64,000 bases of DNA from positions 2,058,501 through 2,122,500 of the forward strand of contig NC_079332.1 of NCBI RefSeq assembly GCF_029931775.1. Direction: 5' to 3'. Source of the stretch: Euleptes europaea. Lineage: Eukaryota > Chordata > Lepidosauria > Squamata > Sphaerodactylidae. Below the pieces are notes generated by a model, which had not been told where the DNA came from, ran no database searches, and worked only from the letters and a program-made list of their open reading frames with translations. The translations under genes were made by a program, and so were the position numbers. Shown in pieces: positions 35,101-45,347 of the stretch (positions are counted from its first letter, which is position 1; each line of letters begins with the position of its first letter).

Positions 35101-36623
35101 GGAGCCCGTGGTGAAGTGTTGGGAGGAGGAAGGAACAGCAGGCAAGAAGAGCTGTGGATGTTTGTATTTTTGTACCTGCAGGAACAAAGATTTCCAGGAG
35201 GTGACCCTGGAGAAGGAGGGTGAAGTCGTGCTGCGCTTTGCCTTGGCTTACGGATTTCGGAACATCCAGAACTTGGTGCAGAAACTGAAGCGGGGGAAGT
35301 CGCCGTATCACTACGTGGAAGTCATGGCCTGCCCTTCAGGTGGGTGTTTGTGAGGGGGTGGTGGCTCTGGGGGTGGAGAGGGTGGCATTGGCCTGTGATC
35401 AGTGCAATTGGGCAAACACTGTCAGGGTCATTTCTGTTTGGGAAGGGTCAGAAGTTGTTTCTTCCATGCCCTTTCTATCCTCCAGTCATTGCTGAGGTGT
35501 CTGCCTGGATGTTGGGTTGAGGGCGGACTTCCTGGTGGGCAAGCTGGATGTGGAAACTTGCTCTGAAGGGGTGGGGGTGGGCATGCTAAGCCTGGGTCAG
35601 TTGCCCTCAGCTCCTTTGCAGTGGATTGACAAATACTGGGTGGGAGGGCAGCTGGAGAGCCAGCGTGGTGTAGTGGTTAAGAGCGGTGGTTTGGAGTGGT
35701 GGACTCTGATCTGGAGAACAGGGTTTGATTCCCCACTCCTCCACATGAGTGGCGGAGGCTAATCTGGTGAACTGGATTTGTTTCCCTACGTGGAGCCAGC
35801 TGGGTGACCTTGGGCTAGTCACAGCTCTCTCAGCCCCACCTACCTCGCAGGGTGTCTGTTGTGGGGAGGGGAAGGGAAGGTGATTACAAGCCGGTTTGAG
35901 TCTCCCTTAAATGGTAGAGAAAGTCGGCATATAAAAACCAGGTCTTCTTCTTTGTAGCATTTTCAGTGGTGATTTATTATAAGTGCATCTTGGTGATTTG
36001 GGGAAGTATGAAGATGATGTCGACAAGGGATATGGGTTGATGTGTGTTGTGCTGACAAACATGGGTTGATGTATGTTGTGCTGACAACATTAATATGACC
36101 CCATATTAATTTAAACACTTCTTTGAGCTTAAAGAATGGAGAAGAAGGTGTGTAGGGTTGAGGATTAGGGCTTTTGGTAGCAGTTAAGCGGAAAGTATGG
36201 TTGTTTAAAAGTACAACCCTGAAGTCTGGCACCTAAATGGTGGTTGTGGCTTGTAAAGTCAAAGGACATGTTATGTGGTCCACCTCCTGGGGTCATGGGG
36301 AGGGAGACTGGACCTGGCTGGGGGGAATGCCTGTTGCTGTAGGCACTTATCGGACTTCCTGGGGCATCTCTGACTCCGCAGGGTGCTTGAACGGAGGAGG
36401 GCAGCTCAGAGCAGACGGGGAAGCCAGCAAAGATCTGCTGCAGCAGGTGGAGAGGCTGTACGACTTGGCAGAGGCAGAGAAGCCAGAGGCGAACCAGGAC
36501 GTGAGGGCGGTCTATGAAGAATGGCTGGGTGGGCCTGAGTCGGAGCAGGCGCGGCAAGCCCTTCACACCCAGTACCACCCGGTGGAGAAGGCGAACGCCG
36601 CTTCCATGAACATCAAGTGGTGA
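26066..36623 (+). CDS. CIAO3: Cytosolic iron-sulfur assembly component 3 (11 coding exons)
   Basis: Coding exons: 26066-26140, 28187-28282, 28815-28958, 29917-30049, 31030-31164, 31609-31727, 32430-32559, 33111-33183, 34228-34365, 35182-35339, 36382-36623. Every intron is GT-AG and phases agree; the total is 1443 nt, 480 aa (human 476, from memory). The protein matches CIAO3/NARFL throughout: [14 protein letters not shown] at the start, [82 protein letters not shown], ending MNIKW. Cysteines for the N-terminal cluster are C27, C74, C77, C80; for the hydrogenase-like cluster C193, C249, C398, C402; all are present. Family role: an [FeFe]-hydrogenase-like protein without hydrogenase activity that links the NUBP1-NUBP2 scaffold to the CIAO1-CIAO2B-MMS19 targeting complex in the cytosol and nucleus. 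The start is fixed by the conserved N-terminus and the YY1-type ATG context. The gene looks intact. Confidence 0.97.
26381..26971 (-). mobile_element. L1 LINE 3' end, antisense in CIAO3 intron 1
   Basis: On the reverse strand it encodes the carboxy-terminal region of L1 ORF2 ([60 protein letters not shown]) and then a short 3' UTR. Flanked by AATGCCGGGTTGTTTCT (26364-26380) and AATGCCAGGTTGTTTCT (26972-26988), a 17-bp duplication with one change. The coding text reads with few interruptions, so it is fairly young. 5'-truncated and unable to move by itself. Confidence 0.85.
27396..27482. repeat. Old SINE tail fragment
   Basis: Contains ACCCTGTGAGGTAGGTTAGG and AAGGTCACCCAGC, the constant block shared by family A SINEs and related elements, heavily diverged. 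Confidence 0.5.
27509..27835 (-). repeat. CR1 LINE 3' fragment in CIAO3 intron 1
   Basis: GAATCATAGAGTTGGAAAGG through CAGATGGCCATCTAGCCTCT to TTTGATTTAATTTCAACCTG. Confidence 0.88.
28572..28740 (+). repeat. CR1 LINE 3' fragment in CIAO3 intron 2
   Basis: GTGATATGATGACCATCTTC to AGGAAGAGTTTTCTAACAGT. Only the ORF2 part remains. It ends about 75 bp upstream of exon 3. Confidence 0.8.
29194..29812 (+). repeat. CR1-type LINE 3' end (TTCTTATG subgroup) in CIAO3 intron 3
   Basis: Encodes a nearly uninterrupted CR1-clade ORF2 carboxy-terminus ([54 protein letters not shown]), then a 3' UTR ending in three TTCTTATG-type octamers. This is the best-preserved copy of this subgroup in the window. Confidence 0.85.
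33930..34042 (+). repeat. CR1-type LINE 3' end (TTCTTATG subgroup) in CIAO3 intron 8
   Basis: Only the last about 110 bp of the 3' UTR: GGCTTCCTAGAAGCACCTGG, ACTGCTGGACTTGATGGGCC, then TTCTTATGTTCTTATG. Confidence 0.85.
34676..34994 (-). repeat. tRNA-derived SINE, family A, in CIAO3 intron 9
   Basis: GAAGAAGAAGAGTTGGTTTT to CACTACACCATGCTGGCTG. Full length and inverted. Confidence 0.9.
35658..35955 (+). repeat. tRNA-derived SINE, family A, in CIAO3 intron 10
   Basis: GCCAGCGTGGTGTAGTGGTT to ATATAAAAACCAGGTCTTCT. A short deletion removes part of the middle. Confidence 0.9.
36032..36088. repeat. 29-bp direct duplication in CIAO3 intron 10
   Basis: Two adjacent copies of ATGGGTTGATGTRTGTTGTG plus CTGACAA, differing at one position. 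Confidence 0.7.
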
Positions 36624-37140
36624 TTGCGGCGCCACGGTGGCCACATAACTCCGCAGGCTGCCCCTGTGCCACATGCTCGGCCCCTGATGGTGTGGCAGGA
36701 CGGTTGGTGCCCTAGTCTGCCAGTGTCTCAGCTGCCATTGTCGACTCGCAGGTCTCCTGGGTTGCCGGAGGGAACCGACGGGCTGAATGGGGGTTGGACC
36801 GGGCAGCTCACATGCCGCCTAAGTACCCTGCAGACTCCAGTGCTAAAGGCAGACTCGGTCTCTGGGCTCCTCTCTGTATTTATCCGCTAGCTCCCTCAGT
36901 AGTGCCCACTGCTGAGATGGGAGACCCCACCCCCCACCCCCCTCATGTTAAGCAGGTACGACTCCTCTGCCACATCAGGAACCACGAGCCTGTCTGCACA
37001 CAGAATCATGTCACAGTGGCCTCCCCTGTGCAGAGATGGGGAGGAAAGGCCACAGTTTTGTGTTTGTAACAACACTTTCACTGTGATATAGATTTGGACT
37101 TTTTTTCTTCCTTGACAATAAAAACCCAACCTCTCTTTTA
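36624..37140 (+). promoter_or_regulatory. CIAO3 3' UTR with AATAAA signal
   Basis: From the stop codon to an AATAAA at 37117-37122, followed within 20 bp by a T-rich stretch (CTCTCTTTTAGGTG). No other canonical signal is seen between the stop codon and this site, giving a 3' UTR of roughly 515 bases. Confidence 0.8.
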
Positions 37141-37523
37141 GGTGTGCACGAGTTCTTGGCGAGCGTCTGTGGGGGTTGAGGTGCCGGGTGAGGATCAGTG
37201 AGGGGCTTTCATGTGTATTCAAGGGGGAAGCAGAGAGCCATTTGCACCATTGGTGGTCCCCTGTTCTCACTGTCCCCTTGGCAGGCCTGGAGGCGATGGT
37301 GCCTTCCTTTCACAGACTCTCAAAGCCTCCAGGGCATGTGGAGGGACTGGAGTAACGGGCCAAAGGTGTTGGTGTTGCTGGGATTCCCCATGCTGTGCTC
37401 CTGCCGAAAGGGGTTCCCCCAGCTGCCCCTTTCCCTAGAAAGTGGTGGCGGGCGGATGAATTTTGAGCGATGAATAGACCAGGAGGAGTTGGAGCTGGAC
37501 TGAGCGTGATATCGGTGAAATGG

Positions 37524-38396
37524 TGACCTATAGTAACCCTGCTGACCTCTGGTTGACCCCCACTAACGAGGAATTTTGAAAGTTGACCTATAGTAACCCC
37601 AGTGACCTCTGGTTGACCCCCACTAATGAGAAATTTCAAAAGTTGACCTATAGTAACCCCAGTGACCTTTGGTTGACCCCCCACTAACGAGAAATTTTGA
37701 AAGTTGACCTATAGTAACCCCAGTGACCTCTGGTTGACCCCCCCACTAACGAGAAATTTTGAAAGTTGACCTATAGTAACCCCAGTGACCTCTGGTTGAC
37801 CCCTGCTAATGAGAAAACTTGAAAGTTGACCTATAGTAACCCCAGTGACCTCTGGTTGACCCCCACTAACGAGAAATTTCAAAAGTTGACCTATAGTAAC
37901 CCCAGTGACCTTTGGTTGACCCCCCACTAACGAGAAATTTTGAAAGTTGACCTATAGTAACCCCAGTGACCTCTGGTTGACCCCTGCTAACGAGAAATTT
38001 TGAAAGTTGACCTATAGTAACCCCAGTGACCTCTGGTTGACCCCCCACTAACGAGAAATTTTGAAAGTTGACCTATAGTAACCCCAGTGACCTCTGGTTG
38101 ACCCCTGCTAACAAGAAATTTCAAAAGTTGACCTATAGTAACCCCAGTGACCTCTGGTTGACCCCTGCTAATGAGAAATTTCAAAAGTTGACCTATAGTA
38201 ACCCCAGTGACCTCTGGTTGACCCCCGCTAATGAGAAATTTCAAAAGTTGACCTATAGTAACCCCAGTGACCTCTGGTTGACCCCCACTAACGAGAAATT
38301 TCAAAAGTTGACCTATAGTAACCCCAGTGACCTCTGGTTGACCCTCGCTAATGAGAAATTTTGAAAGTTGAGCTATGGTAACCCCAATGACCTATA
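37524..38396. repeat. 60-bp minisatellite carrying tandem DR5 hormone-receptor-type sites
   Basis: Fourteen complete units of 60-62 bp plus a degenerate fifteenth start at 37524, 37584, 37644, 37705, 37767, 37827, 37887, 37948, 38008, 38069, 38129, 38189, 38249, 38309 and 38369. Each complete unit holds TGACCTATAGTAACCC and TGACCTCTGGTTGACCC. On the reverse strand the latter is GGGTCA-ACCAG-AGGTCA, a direct repeat of two RGKTCA half-sites with a 5-base spacer. The unit length is near a multiple of three, so peptide-like frames (SGGQPEVTGVTIGQL repeated) appear; they are not genes. It starts about 400 bp past the CIAO3 poly-A signal. Confidence 0.95.
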
Positions 38397-38679
38397 GAAT
38401 CGTGAGTGTAAAATAATCTTCAAACATATTTGTACTGGGGCATATGTAGTTGCATGGGATTTTGAGTGAAGAGAACGGATGATTATGCTGGATACATTGC
38501 TATTATAGGGTAGTATATTACCAGGTGTTTTGCCTGATTTGGTGGCATATTGCCTGTGACACGTCATAAATCCAAGATGGACATTCATTTGCATTCCAGG
38601 CTATAACTCTTCTCAGGTGGTCTTTAAATTTTACTAAGGATCTTTTTTGTTAAAAAAAGGAACAAAATAGCTTATTAAC

Positions 38680-39030
38680 ATTTCTTTTTAAAAGATTTAA
38701 CTTAAAATCTTTATTAAAAGAGAAAAAAGACAGAAAAGAAAAACACCATAATACAGTTTCATCAAAAGAAAAATATAATAAGCAATAAATGGTAATAACA
38801 ATACTAATCAACAGTGAATGGTGATATAATAATAAACGTTGAGTGGAGATAACCACACTAATAAATCTAAGCATTCCTTTCTAAAAATAATTTTCAGATA
38901 TTGGAAAATAAATCCATATATAGTTGTCATCTATCTAACTGCTATTCATTCAAATGTTTTCCTCTATTAAACACCTTTCAATACAATATTTTTTAAAAAA
39001 ATCTAAGAATAGTACATGGCATATTTGTCA
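38680..39030 (-). mobile_element. L1-like LINE 3' tail, antisense
   Basis: AT-rich block starting with TTAAAAGATTTAACTTAAAA and a T/A-rich run, similar in texture to the L1 3' UTR inserts at 22706 and 26381. No coding part or clear duplication was recognised. Confidence 0.4.
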
Positions 39031-39370
39031 ATACAGCTTTTCTTTCTGGGAAGCCTTCAGCTCTTCAGAAAAAGAAATCCTTGATGCTTTGAGAAGACTT
39101 GGCTGCTTTGAGTGGTAGGAGCAGTAGACTTTAAAGAGGAAAATGGCTGATAAGGAGATTCATTTGTCAAGTCTAGTTGCCTGGAACAAAGATTTCAGAC
39201 ATCGGTGAACTCCGTTGTGGGTGTTCACTAAAAAGGAGGCACAAAGCAAAAACCTGTCGCCAACAAGACCATCTCTAACATCTTAAGAACACATTTACCA
39301 TGAGACACATTGATCAACACTCAAATCGTCCTGTAAAAGGGGAACAGCGGCCTTCCTTGCAGGAGCGGCG

Positions 39371-39515
39371 TTGCCAGTCCCCTCTTCCCCACCGGCGGGG
39401 GGTTTTGGGGGGCGGGGCCTGAGGAGGGCGGGGCTTGGGGGAGGGGCTTCAGCGCCACAGAGCCCGATGGCCGAGGCGGCCCTTTTCCGCCAGGGGCCTG
39501 GAGGTTGGCAACCCG
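39371..39515 (-). mobile_element. hAT MITE of the TAGGGTTGCC group, GC-rich copy
   Basis: Runs from GCGTTGCCAGTCCCCTCTTC through CCTGAGGAGGGCGGGGCTTG to CCTGGAGGTTGGCAACCC. The order matches the complete copy at 48698-48907, with CpG-rich changes and an internal deletion near the right end. Confidence 0.7.
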
Positions 39516-39978
39516 ACTTGCACGGCCTTGCCAGGGAGGCCGCCCCCCACGCCCCCCCAGCCCACACGCTCCCCCCTGACCTCGCCCGGCCTCCCCGCAC
39601 CTCCTCCGCCTGAACACGCGTCTCCTTCACACGAGCCCGGCCTGCCGCCCTCCCCGGCCTGCCGCCCTCCTCGGCCTGCAAAAACGGCGCCTCTCCCGCC
39701 CCCACTTCCGCTGCCTGGGGATTGGCCCTCGCCGGCAGGAAGCGCCCGCCCCTTCCCCCCTCGCGGCCACCCGGGAAGCCGCCCCTCGGCCGCCGGCCAA
39801 TCACAGGCAACGAGCAGGGAGGGGGGACGGGGGAAGCCGGCCAATGGGGAAGGAACGTCCGGCGCGGGAAGAGGCGGTTGGCTGGAGCAACGGGCGGCTG
39901 GACGAGGCTGGGGGGGGGGGGCTTGGTGGCAAAGGGGCCGCTCGCTTAACGCGGCTTCTGAAAAAGGACGCTCTATTA
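39516..39978. other. GC- and CpG-rich block
   Basis: Very high GC with many CpGs and CCAAT-type boxes (GGCCAATCACAGGC at about 39795; GGCCAATGGGGAAG at about 39839). Open frames occur on both strands because stops are rare at this composition. None is recognised. It could be an orphan CpG island, an alternative promoter, or an unrecognised GC-rich repeat. Its right part recurs at 45534-45690. Confidence 0.5.
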
Positions 39979-39979
39979 G

Positions 39980-40590
39980 AATCATGGAATCATAGAGATG
40001 GAAGGGGCACCCCCAGGGTCATCTAGCCCAACCCCCCTGCACAATGCAGGAAATTCACAACTACCTCCCCCCCCAACACACCCCAGAGACCCCCTACTTC
40101 GTGCCCAGAAGATGGCCAAGGTGCCCTCCCGCTCATCATCTGCTTAAGGTTATAGAATCAGCATGGCTGACAGATGGCCACCTAGCCTCTGCTTCAAAAC
40201 CTGCAGGAAAGGAGAGCTCACCACCTCCCGAGGAAGCCTGTTCCACCAAGGAACCGCTCTGTTAGGAAATTCTTCCTAATGTCTAGAAGGAAACTTTTAA
40301 TTTCAACCCGTCGGTTCTGGTCACCTTCTGGGGCAACAGAAAACAACCTGGCACCCTCCTCCATATGACAGCCCTTCAAGGACTTGAAGATGGTTATCAT
40401 GCCCCCTCTCGGTTTTCTCCTCTCCAGGCTAAACATACCCAGCTCCTTCAACCTTTCCTCATAGGACTTGGTCTCCGGACCCCTCACCATCTTTGTTGCC
40501 CTCCTCTGGACACGGTCCTGCTTGTCTCCATCCTTCTTAAACTGCGGTGCCCAAAATTGAACACAGTACTCGAGGTGAGGTCTATTAACA
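39980..40590 (-). repeat. CR1 LINE 3' fragment, long
   Basis: ATCATGGAATCATAGAGATG at the CR1 end, back to CAAAATTGAACACAGTACTC. The reverse strand encodes SYEERLKELGMFSLERRKPR. Confidence 0.88.
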
Positions 40591-40644
40591 GTCTTGTTCT
40601 CAGACAAGTGTGCCTGTCCTTGACAGGTGTGAGAGATGATTGAA

Positions 40645-40850
40645 ACTCATATTCATAAAAACATCAGAAAAGCCCTGCTGGATGAGACCTGGGCCCAGTC
40701 CAGCTGTCCGTTCACACAGTGGCCAACCGGGTGCCTTGAGGAAGCCCACAAGCAAGACGACTGCAGTATCACCATCCTGCCTGCATTCCACAGCACCTAA
40801 GATAACAGGCATGCTCCTCCGATACTGGAGAGAAGGAAGGCAGGAGGGAA
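40645..40850 (-). repeat. CR1-type LINE 3' end (TTCTTATG subgroup)
   Basis: CATAAAAACATCAGAAAAGC, CAGTCCAGCTGTCCGTTCAC, CATCCTGCCTGCATTCCACA. It ends in GGAAGG repeats that join it to the next copy. Confidence 0.75.
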
Positions 40851-40862
40851 GGAGGGAGGAAG

Positions 40863-41190
40863 GAAGAATAGCCCTGCTGGGTCAGACCCAGGCCCATCAA
40901 GTCCAGCAGTCTGTTCACACAGCGGCCTCTAGGAAGCCCACAAACAAGATGATTGCCGCAGCATTATCCTGTCTGTGTTCCACGGCACCTCATATAATGG
41001 GCACGCTCCTCCAATCCTGGAGAGAACAGGTATGCATCATGACTAGTATCCGTTTTTACTAGTAGCCTGGATAGCCCTCTCCTCCATGAACATGCCCACT
41101 CCCCTCTCAAAGCCTTCCAAGTTGGCAACCATCACCACCTCCTGGGGCAGGGAGCTCCAAAATTTAACTATATTCACTGACTTGGGAGTC
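40863..41190 (-). repeat. CR1-type LINE 3' end (TTCTTATG subgroup), second copy
   Basis: AATAGCCCTGCTGGGTCAGA, CCAGCAGTCTGTTCACACAG, CATGAACATGCCCACTCCCC. It extends further into coding sequence than the neighbouring copy. Confidence 0.78.
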
Positions 41191-41242
41191 AGGTTTCAGG
41201 CCTCTTTGGCCCTGCAGAGTCTCCTTCCCTTGCTCCTACGCT

Positions 41243-41442
41243 TGCCAACCTCCAGGTACTAGCTGGAGATCTGCCGCGGTTACAACTGATCACCAGCATA
41301 CAGAAATCAGTTCCCCTGGAGAAAATGGCCACTTTGCCAACTGCACCCTATATCATTGAAGTTCCTCCCTTGCCCAACCCCCCTTCTCAGGCTCCGCCCA
41401 AAAGAATCTCCTGGTATTTCCCAACCGGTGGCAACCCTACTT
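41243..41442 (+). mobile_element. hAT MITE of the TAGGGTTGCC group, diverged
   Basis: CTTGCCAACCTCCAGGTACT, GAGAAAATGGCCACTTTGCC, TTCTCAGGCTCCGCCC, CGGTGGCAACCCTA. Opposite orientation to the copy at 48698. Confidence 0.75.
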
Positions 41443-42147
41443 GCTCCACATTTCCTGCACAGAATGCCTCCAGAAAACCAAGTTTTTCTCAAAGCAGAAA
41501 AAGCACTTGGCTTCTCAACCAGCGAGAGATCAGAGCACAGCCCAATACAACGGAAAGGTAGACTGCTGCTGCTGCTTCCTCTTGCCATTCTGAGAATGGC
41601 CACCACTGCACCTTTAACATGATCAGATGTTCCACATCACAGTATCGACTCCTCTCCATAACAGCCACGCGGCTCCATACAGCTTGTACAATTGAGTTTG
41701 CACTTCGATGGCATCTGGGTGGAAATGATATTCTGGTGGAATCTGCTCCGCCTGCCCTCAGAACAGTCATTTAGTTTCCCCCTATTGCTGAGGGAGCAGT
41801 GCCGCAGCCCATGTTCAGCAGGGGAAGGCACTCTTTTTGTTAGAAGAGTTTGCTTCGCCAATCAACTTGTATACCACAGCATGCAAATCAAACACATGAG
41901 TATGGACACTCTTTCCTTAGGTGCATATCTGTTGCTGCAGAGTCCTTCGTGACATCTGATGCACTTCTCCCAGCCCTCATTTAATCCAGTTTGAGGCACA
42001 TGTTGTTTCTTGTCATACCTGCAGAAAGGAGAACTGTGCAAGTGGAAAACAACAGAAACAGCAGAAGTGTGCTGATCTGGAAAACATTACTACCCCTGAG
42101 TTCCCAAAGAATTATTGGCCAGGGTTCTTGCAGTTTCTGTTGTTTTT

Positions 42148-42278
42148 TCCCATCTTCTGGCCGTGGAGTAGGGGTCAGTGGAGGTGTGGGAGGGAGGTAG
42201 TTCTGAATTTCCCGCATTGTGCAGGCGGTTGGACTAGATGACCCTGGTGGACCCTTCCAACTCTATGATTCTATGAAT
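42148..42278 (+). repeat. CR1 LINE 3' end
   Basis: CCCATCTTCTGGCCGTGGAG to TTCCAACTCTATGATTCTAT, the last about 130 bp of the element. Confidence 0.85.
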
Positions 42279-42696
42279 GACAGCCACGTCAATCCCAGGC
42301 CTCCTTTGTCAGGTCCCTTATTAGGTTGGACATGAGCTTCCAGCCATGCTACCTTCTGCTCTTCCATAGTCAGACAACCCCCACCCCCATCAGGGCTTTC
42401 CTGAATCTGGCTGCTCAAGGGAGGTTACAGCTGGGAAGCACAACACACCATCTGAGTGCAGAAGATGTCCGGAGGGGTCACTTCCCCACCTCAGGTTGTG
42501 TTGAAGGCCCGGCACAAGCCCAGTTCACTGCCATCACCTTCCTACTGTTTGCTATGTCCTCACTACACAAACAGCTCCTGGTTGATACATGACCTCAGCG
42601 GGGGTCTCGGGACCACTCAGAGACCTTCCGGTGCGCGCCTCGGGGGGGACAAGCCAAGCGCAATGAGACCGCCATGCGTGGCCCCCAGACAGTGGG

Positions 42697-42702
42697 TTTA
42701 AT
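42697..42702 (-). terminator. Likely SPSB3 poly-A signal (ATTAAA)
   Basis: Reverse-strand ATTAAA about 400 bases past the SPSB3 stop codon. No AATAAA occurs between the stop and this point on that strand, so this common variant is the best candidate. The 3' UTR would be 42690-43104. Confidence 0.45.
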
Positions 42703-43104
42703 CACATTCGGAGTGCTCTGTTTCATACAGATCAACAGGACAGACACAGGCGTTACAGTCATGCAAAGCATATTTTACAAAGATGCAGCCTTTCCAGAAC
42801 ATCACTTTTGAGGTACAGTCCACAAAGGGGAGGCCTTCCTCTTTCTCTCCCAGACACCGTTCAACGTAGCTGTCCTCCAGCCCCAACTATAAACATCCAC
42901 TGCAGATGGCAAACCGACAAGCCGGGGATTGCGGGAGTCGCTTTGCCTTCCCGAGCAGATGTGTTGGGCTCAGGCTTCCGTGAGGGTGCAGACACGGTTC
43001 CCTCTGAAATGACTGTCCTTTCCCAGAGATGCCACCTTGGACCGCCCCAAAGGGAGATCCTTCCACTGCCTTGTGGCTGGCGCGCCTCTCACAAAAAATC
43101 CCAC

Positions 43105-45347
43105 TTATGTCCTCCGGCATCTTTTGCGCCGGCACGCCTCGGCCTCCGAGCCGCACAAGCTCTCTGAGTCACTGCCCGAAGAGGGGGAGGCCCGGCCGCA
43201 GTTCATGCTCAGCACCCAGCCCAGTTTGTTGTGGAGGACCTGCTTCAGTCCCGGAGGGAGGGACAAGGCCTCCAGCGTGTCCGTGTGGTCAGGCAGCAAC
43301 TGGCGGAGGCGGTAGCAGCAGAGGTACTGCAGGGAAGTGTGGCTGGCACAGGAGCGGATCACTTTCATGCTGCTCTTGGCCGCCGTGGAACACACCATGG
43401 GGTAGAACCGCTTGTTCCGCAGCTTGCTGGCAGCGACTCCTGTGTGAAAAGCCAACGAGAACGGTTAAGGCGCCTCCAGAAAAAGACTGGAGTGACTCAA
43501 AGACAGGCGAGTGCGATATGGTCCTATGCTATCTGCCCAGTCACACTTCGCACCCACAAGCTCGCATTTGGGGTGTTCACAAGTCTCCCTCAGAAGGCCA
43601 GTTGGCAGTACACTCTTCCCTGGCATACACTCTAACCGATAAGACAGTCCCCCTAAACTGCACATGCCAGACATTGCTCCAGCTATCACCAAGCTTGGGT
43701 CTGGTCCAAGGAATCACATGTGTCCCGCTCTCCCAGAGCTGGCCCCGGCCTCTACTGCTTACCGATGCACTTCCGGTTCTTAAAGAACGTCAGAGTCCCA
43801 TGCCAGGTGTCTAGGTGCACCCCGATGATGGAGCCTTGTCCGAACCGTGTGGAGAAGCTGACTCTGTCACCCTTGTGGTGGAGGAGCCCTGCAGGACAAC
43901 AATCACTCACGGATCAACACGTGGCACACCCATACCACCCACTATCACTCCAATAAAGACGCAGTCACTGCGCTCACCACCAGCTGAGATATGGAGGGGA
44001 GGGAACCTCTCCCCAATATCACACAGACAATAGACAATCACCCTGCAACACTGGGAGTTGCATCTCCGAGATGCCTGCACAAACCTTCCTTGTCCAGAAA
44101 GCAGGTACCTTCACTTTGACATGTTCATACAGGTCTCTGATCTTCCCCACCTTTCCCTCACCAGCCCACTCATAAATGTTTCACACTTTCTCTCCAAAGG
44201 AGAGGGTGCACAACCACAGTTAGAACGGAGACCTCAGGGTTCTGGAGATACAAAGGGGTGTCTTTCTTTCTGAAATCCCAACAATTTACCACAGAGCCCT
44301 TCTTCTTGAGCTTCCGGTTCACCAAGAGAGACATAAGCCAGGGACTCAGTGTTCAACAAGCAAAGTTGCCACTTCTATTGAAGAAGCCTGTAGCAAATCA
44401 ATTCCCTACAATATGCCCTGGGGCTTTCTCAGTCTGGAAATGAAGCTGACCAGTCAGGAGAAGTCTAGCCACAAAAGTTTCTCCCCTGTTCTTCACAGCC
44501 CCAGTCTTTACACCCCTTCTCCCTGGGTCTGGCAGTTTCATCGCCGCTCTATGGGGCAGTTGGGGGGCTCTTGTCCTCCTGGGGTCGTCTCGCCTCCCAT
44601 CTTTGAGCTGATGTATCACTATACCTTCCTGAGAACAGTGCTGATGCCCAGACTCTGACGACCTCTTTCTCTCCCTCAGCATCTTTTTCTAACACTCCCC
44701 TCCCCTTTGTACATGACACATTCTCTTATCATTATCTTTTTGCCAGGGGTCACCCTTTCAGTGTCCCTTATCCAGGTTCCTTTCCCATGGCCATGCAGAC
44801 TGAATGATTGATGTATCCATTTCACATTTGCACATGTCCCAATAATTGCATTGTGATACATCTGTCTCAGTCACAGTTTGGCACAAGCCCGATCTTGCGG
44901 TTTAGCCTTCTCTCCCACAACAGACCCATCTCTTGTTCTGACTTCTCAGATGGCACGCCCAGGTTCGACTGTGAGAATGGCAGTGTCCAAAGATTGCAAG
45001 CGATGCCCGTTTGCTTCAAGAGATGGAGTAATATATTATCGGTTCAAGTTCTTAAATCTACATCCTAATAACTCAAAAAGGACCCCTAGTTAGATTTCCA
45101 ATCTCTCACCATCAAGCCAGGCCCTCGACATGTCTGGGATCTGTGACGGCTGCCTCGACTCAGCTGCCCTACAACCCCAAAGGCAGGGAACAACATAAAT
45201 TCATCAGTTGCAGGTCGTCATGGGGATTTGTCTTGGTCACTTACCTGTGTAAGAGAGCCCCCAGCTGTCTTCATCTTTACCCAACAAGCTACAAAACGTG
45301 TGCCGGTACTTGTCCAGATTCACATCTGAGGTCCCGATTCCCACCAT
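43105..45347 (-). CDS. SPSB3: SPRY domain and SOCS box protein 3, last three coding exons
   Basis: Reverse-strand exons 45347-45245, 43888-43763 and 43439-43105, joined by GT-AG introns with matching phases (1, 1). They read [54 protein letters not shown], and [44 protein letters not shown]. This matches vertebrate SPSB3 from mid-SPRY to the C-terminus. The SOCS box is the [14 protein letters not shown] (Elongin-binding) segment followed by the LSLPPGLKQ cullin-box region. Family role: substrate receptor of an Elongin B/C-cullin E3 ligase; reported targets include nuclear cGAS and SNAIL. The first ~160 residues (start codon, acidic N-terminus, first half of SPRY) were not found up to 64000. 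Tail-to-tail with CIAO3. Confidence 0.93.
43440..43762 (-). other. SPSB3 last intron
   Basis: GTAAGC donor at the 43762 side and TTTTCACACAG acceptor at 43440. No repeats recognised. Confidence 0.85.
43889..45244 (-). other. SPSB3 penultimate intron
   Basis: GTAAGT donor, TTGTCCTGCAG acceptor. About 1.36 kb with no recognised repeat family. Short frames in it do not resemble exons. Confidence 0.8.

Noticed and set aside
37310-38364. Repeat protein with about 20-residue units (GGQPEVTGVTIGQLLKFLIS)
   Set aside because: It is the minisatellite read in a frame kept open because the unit is 60 bp. Units of 61-62 bp break the frame, and there is no start context or splice support.
39295-39995. 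Overlapping 100-190 codon frames on both strands
   Set aside because: They occur in extremely GC-rich DNA where stops are rare. The proline/arginine/glycine-rich text matches no family and overlaps a MITE.
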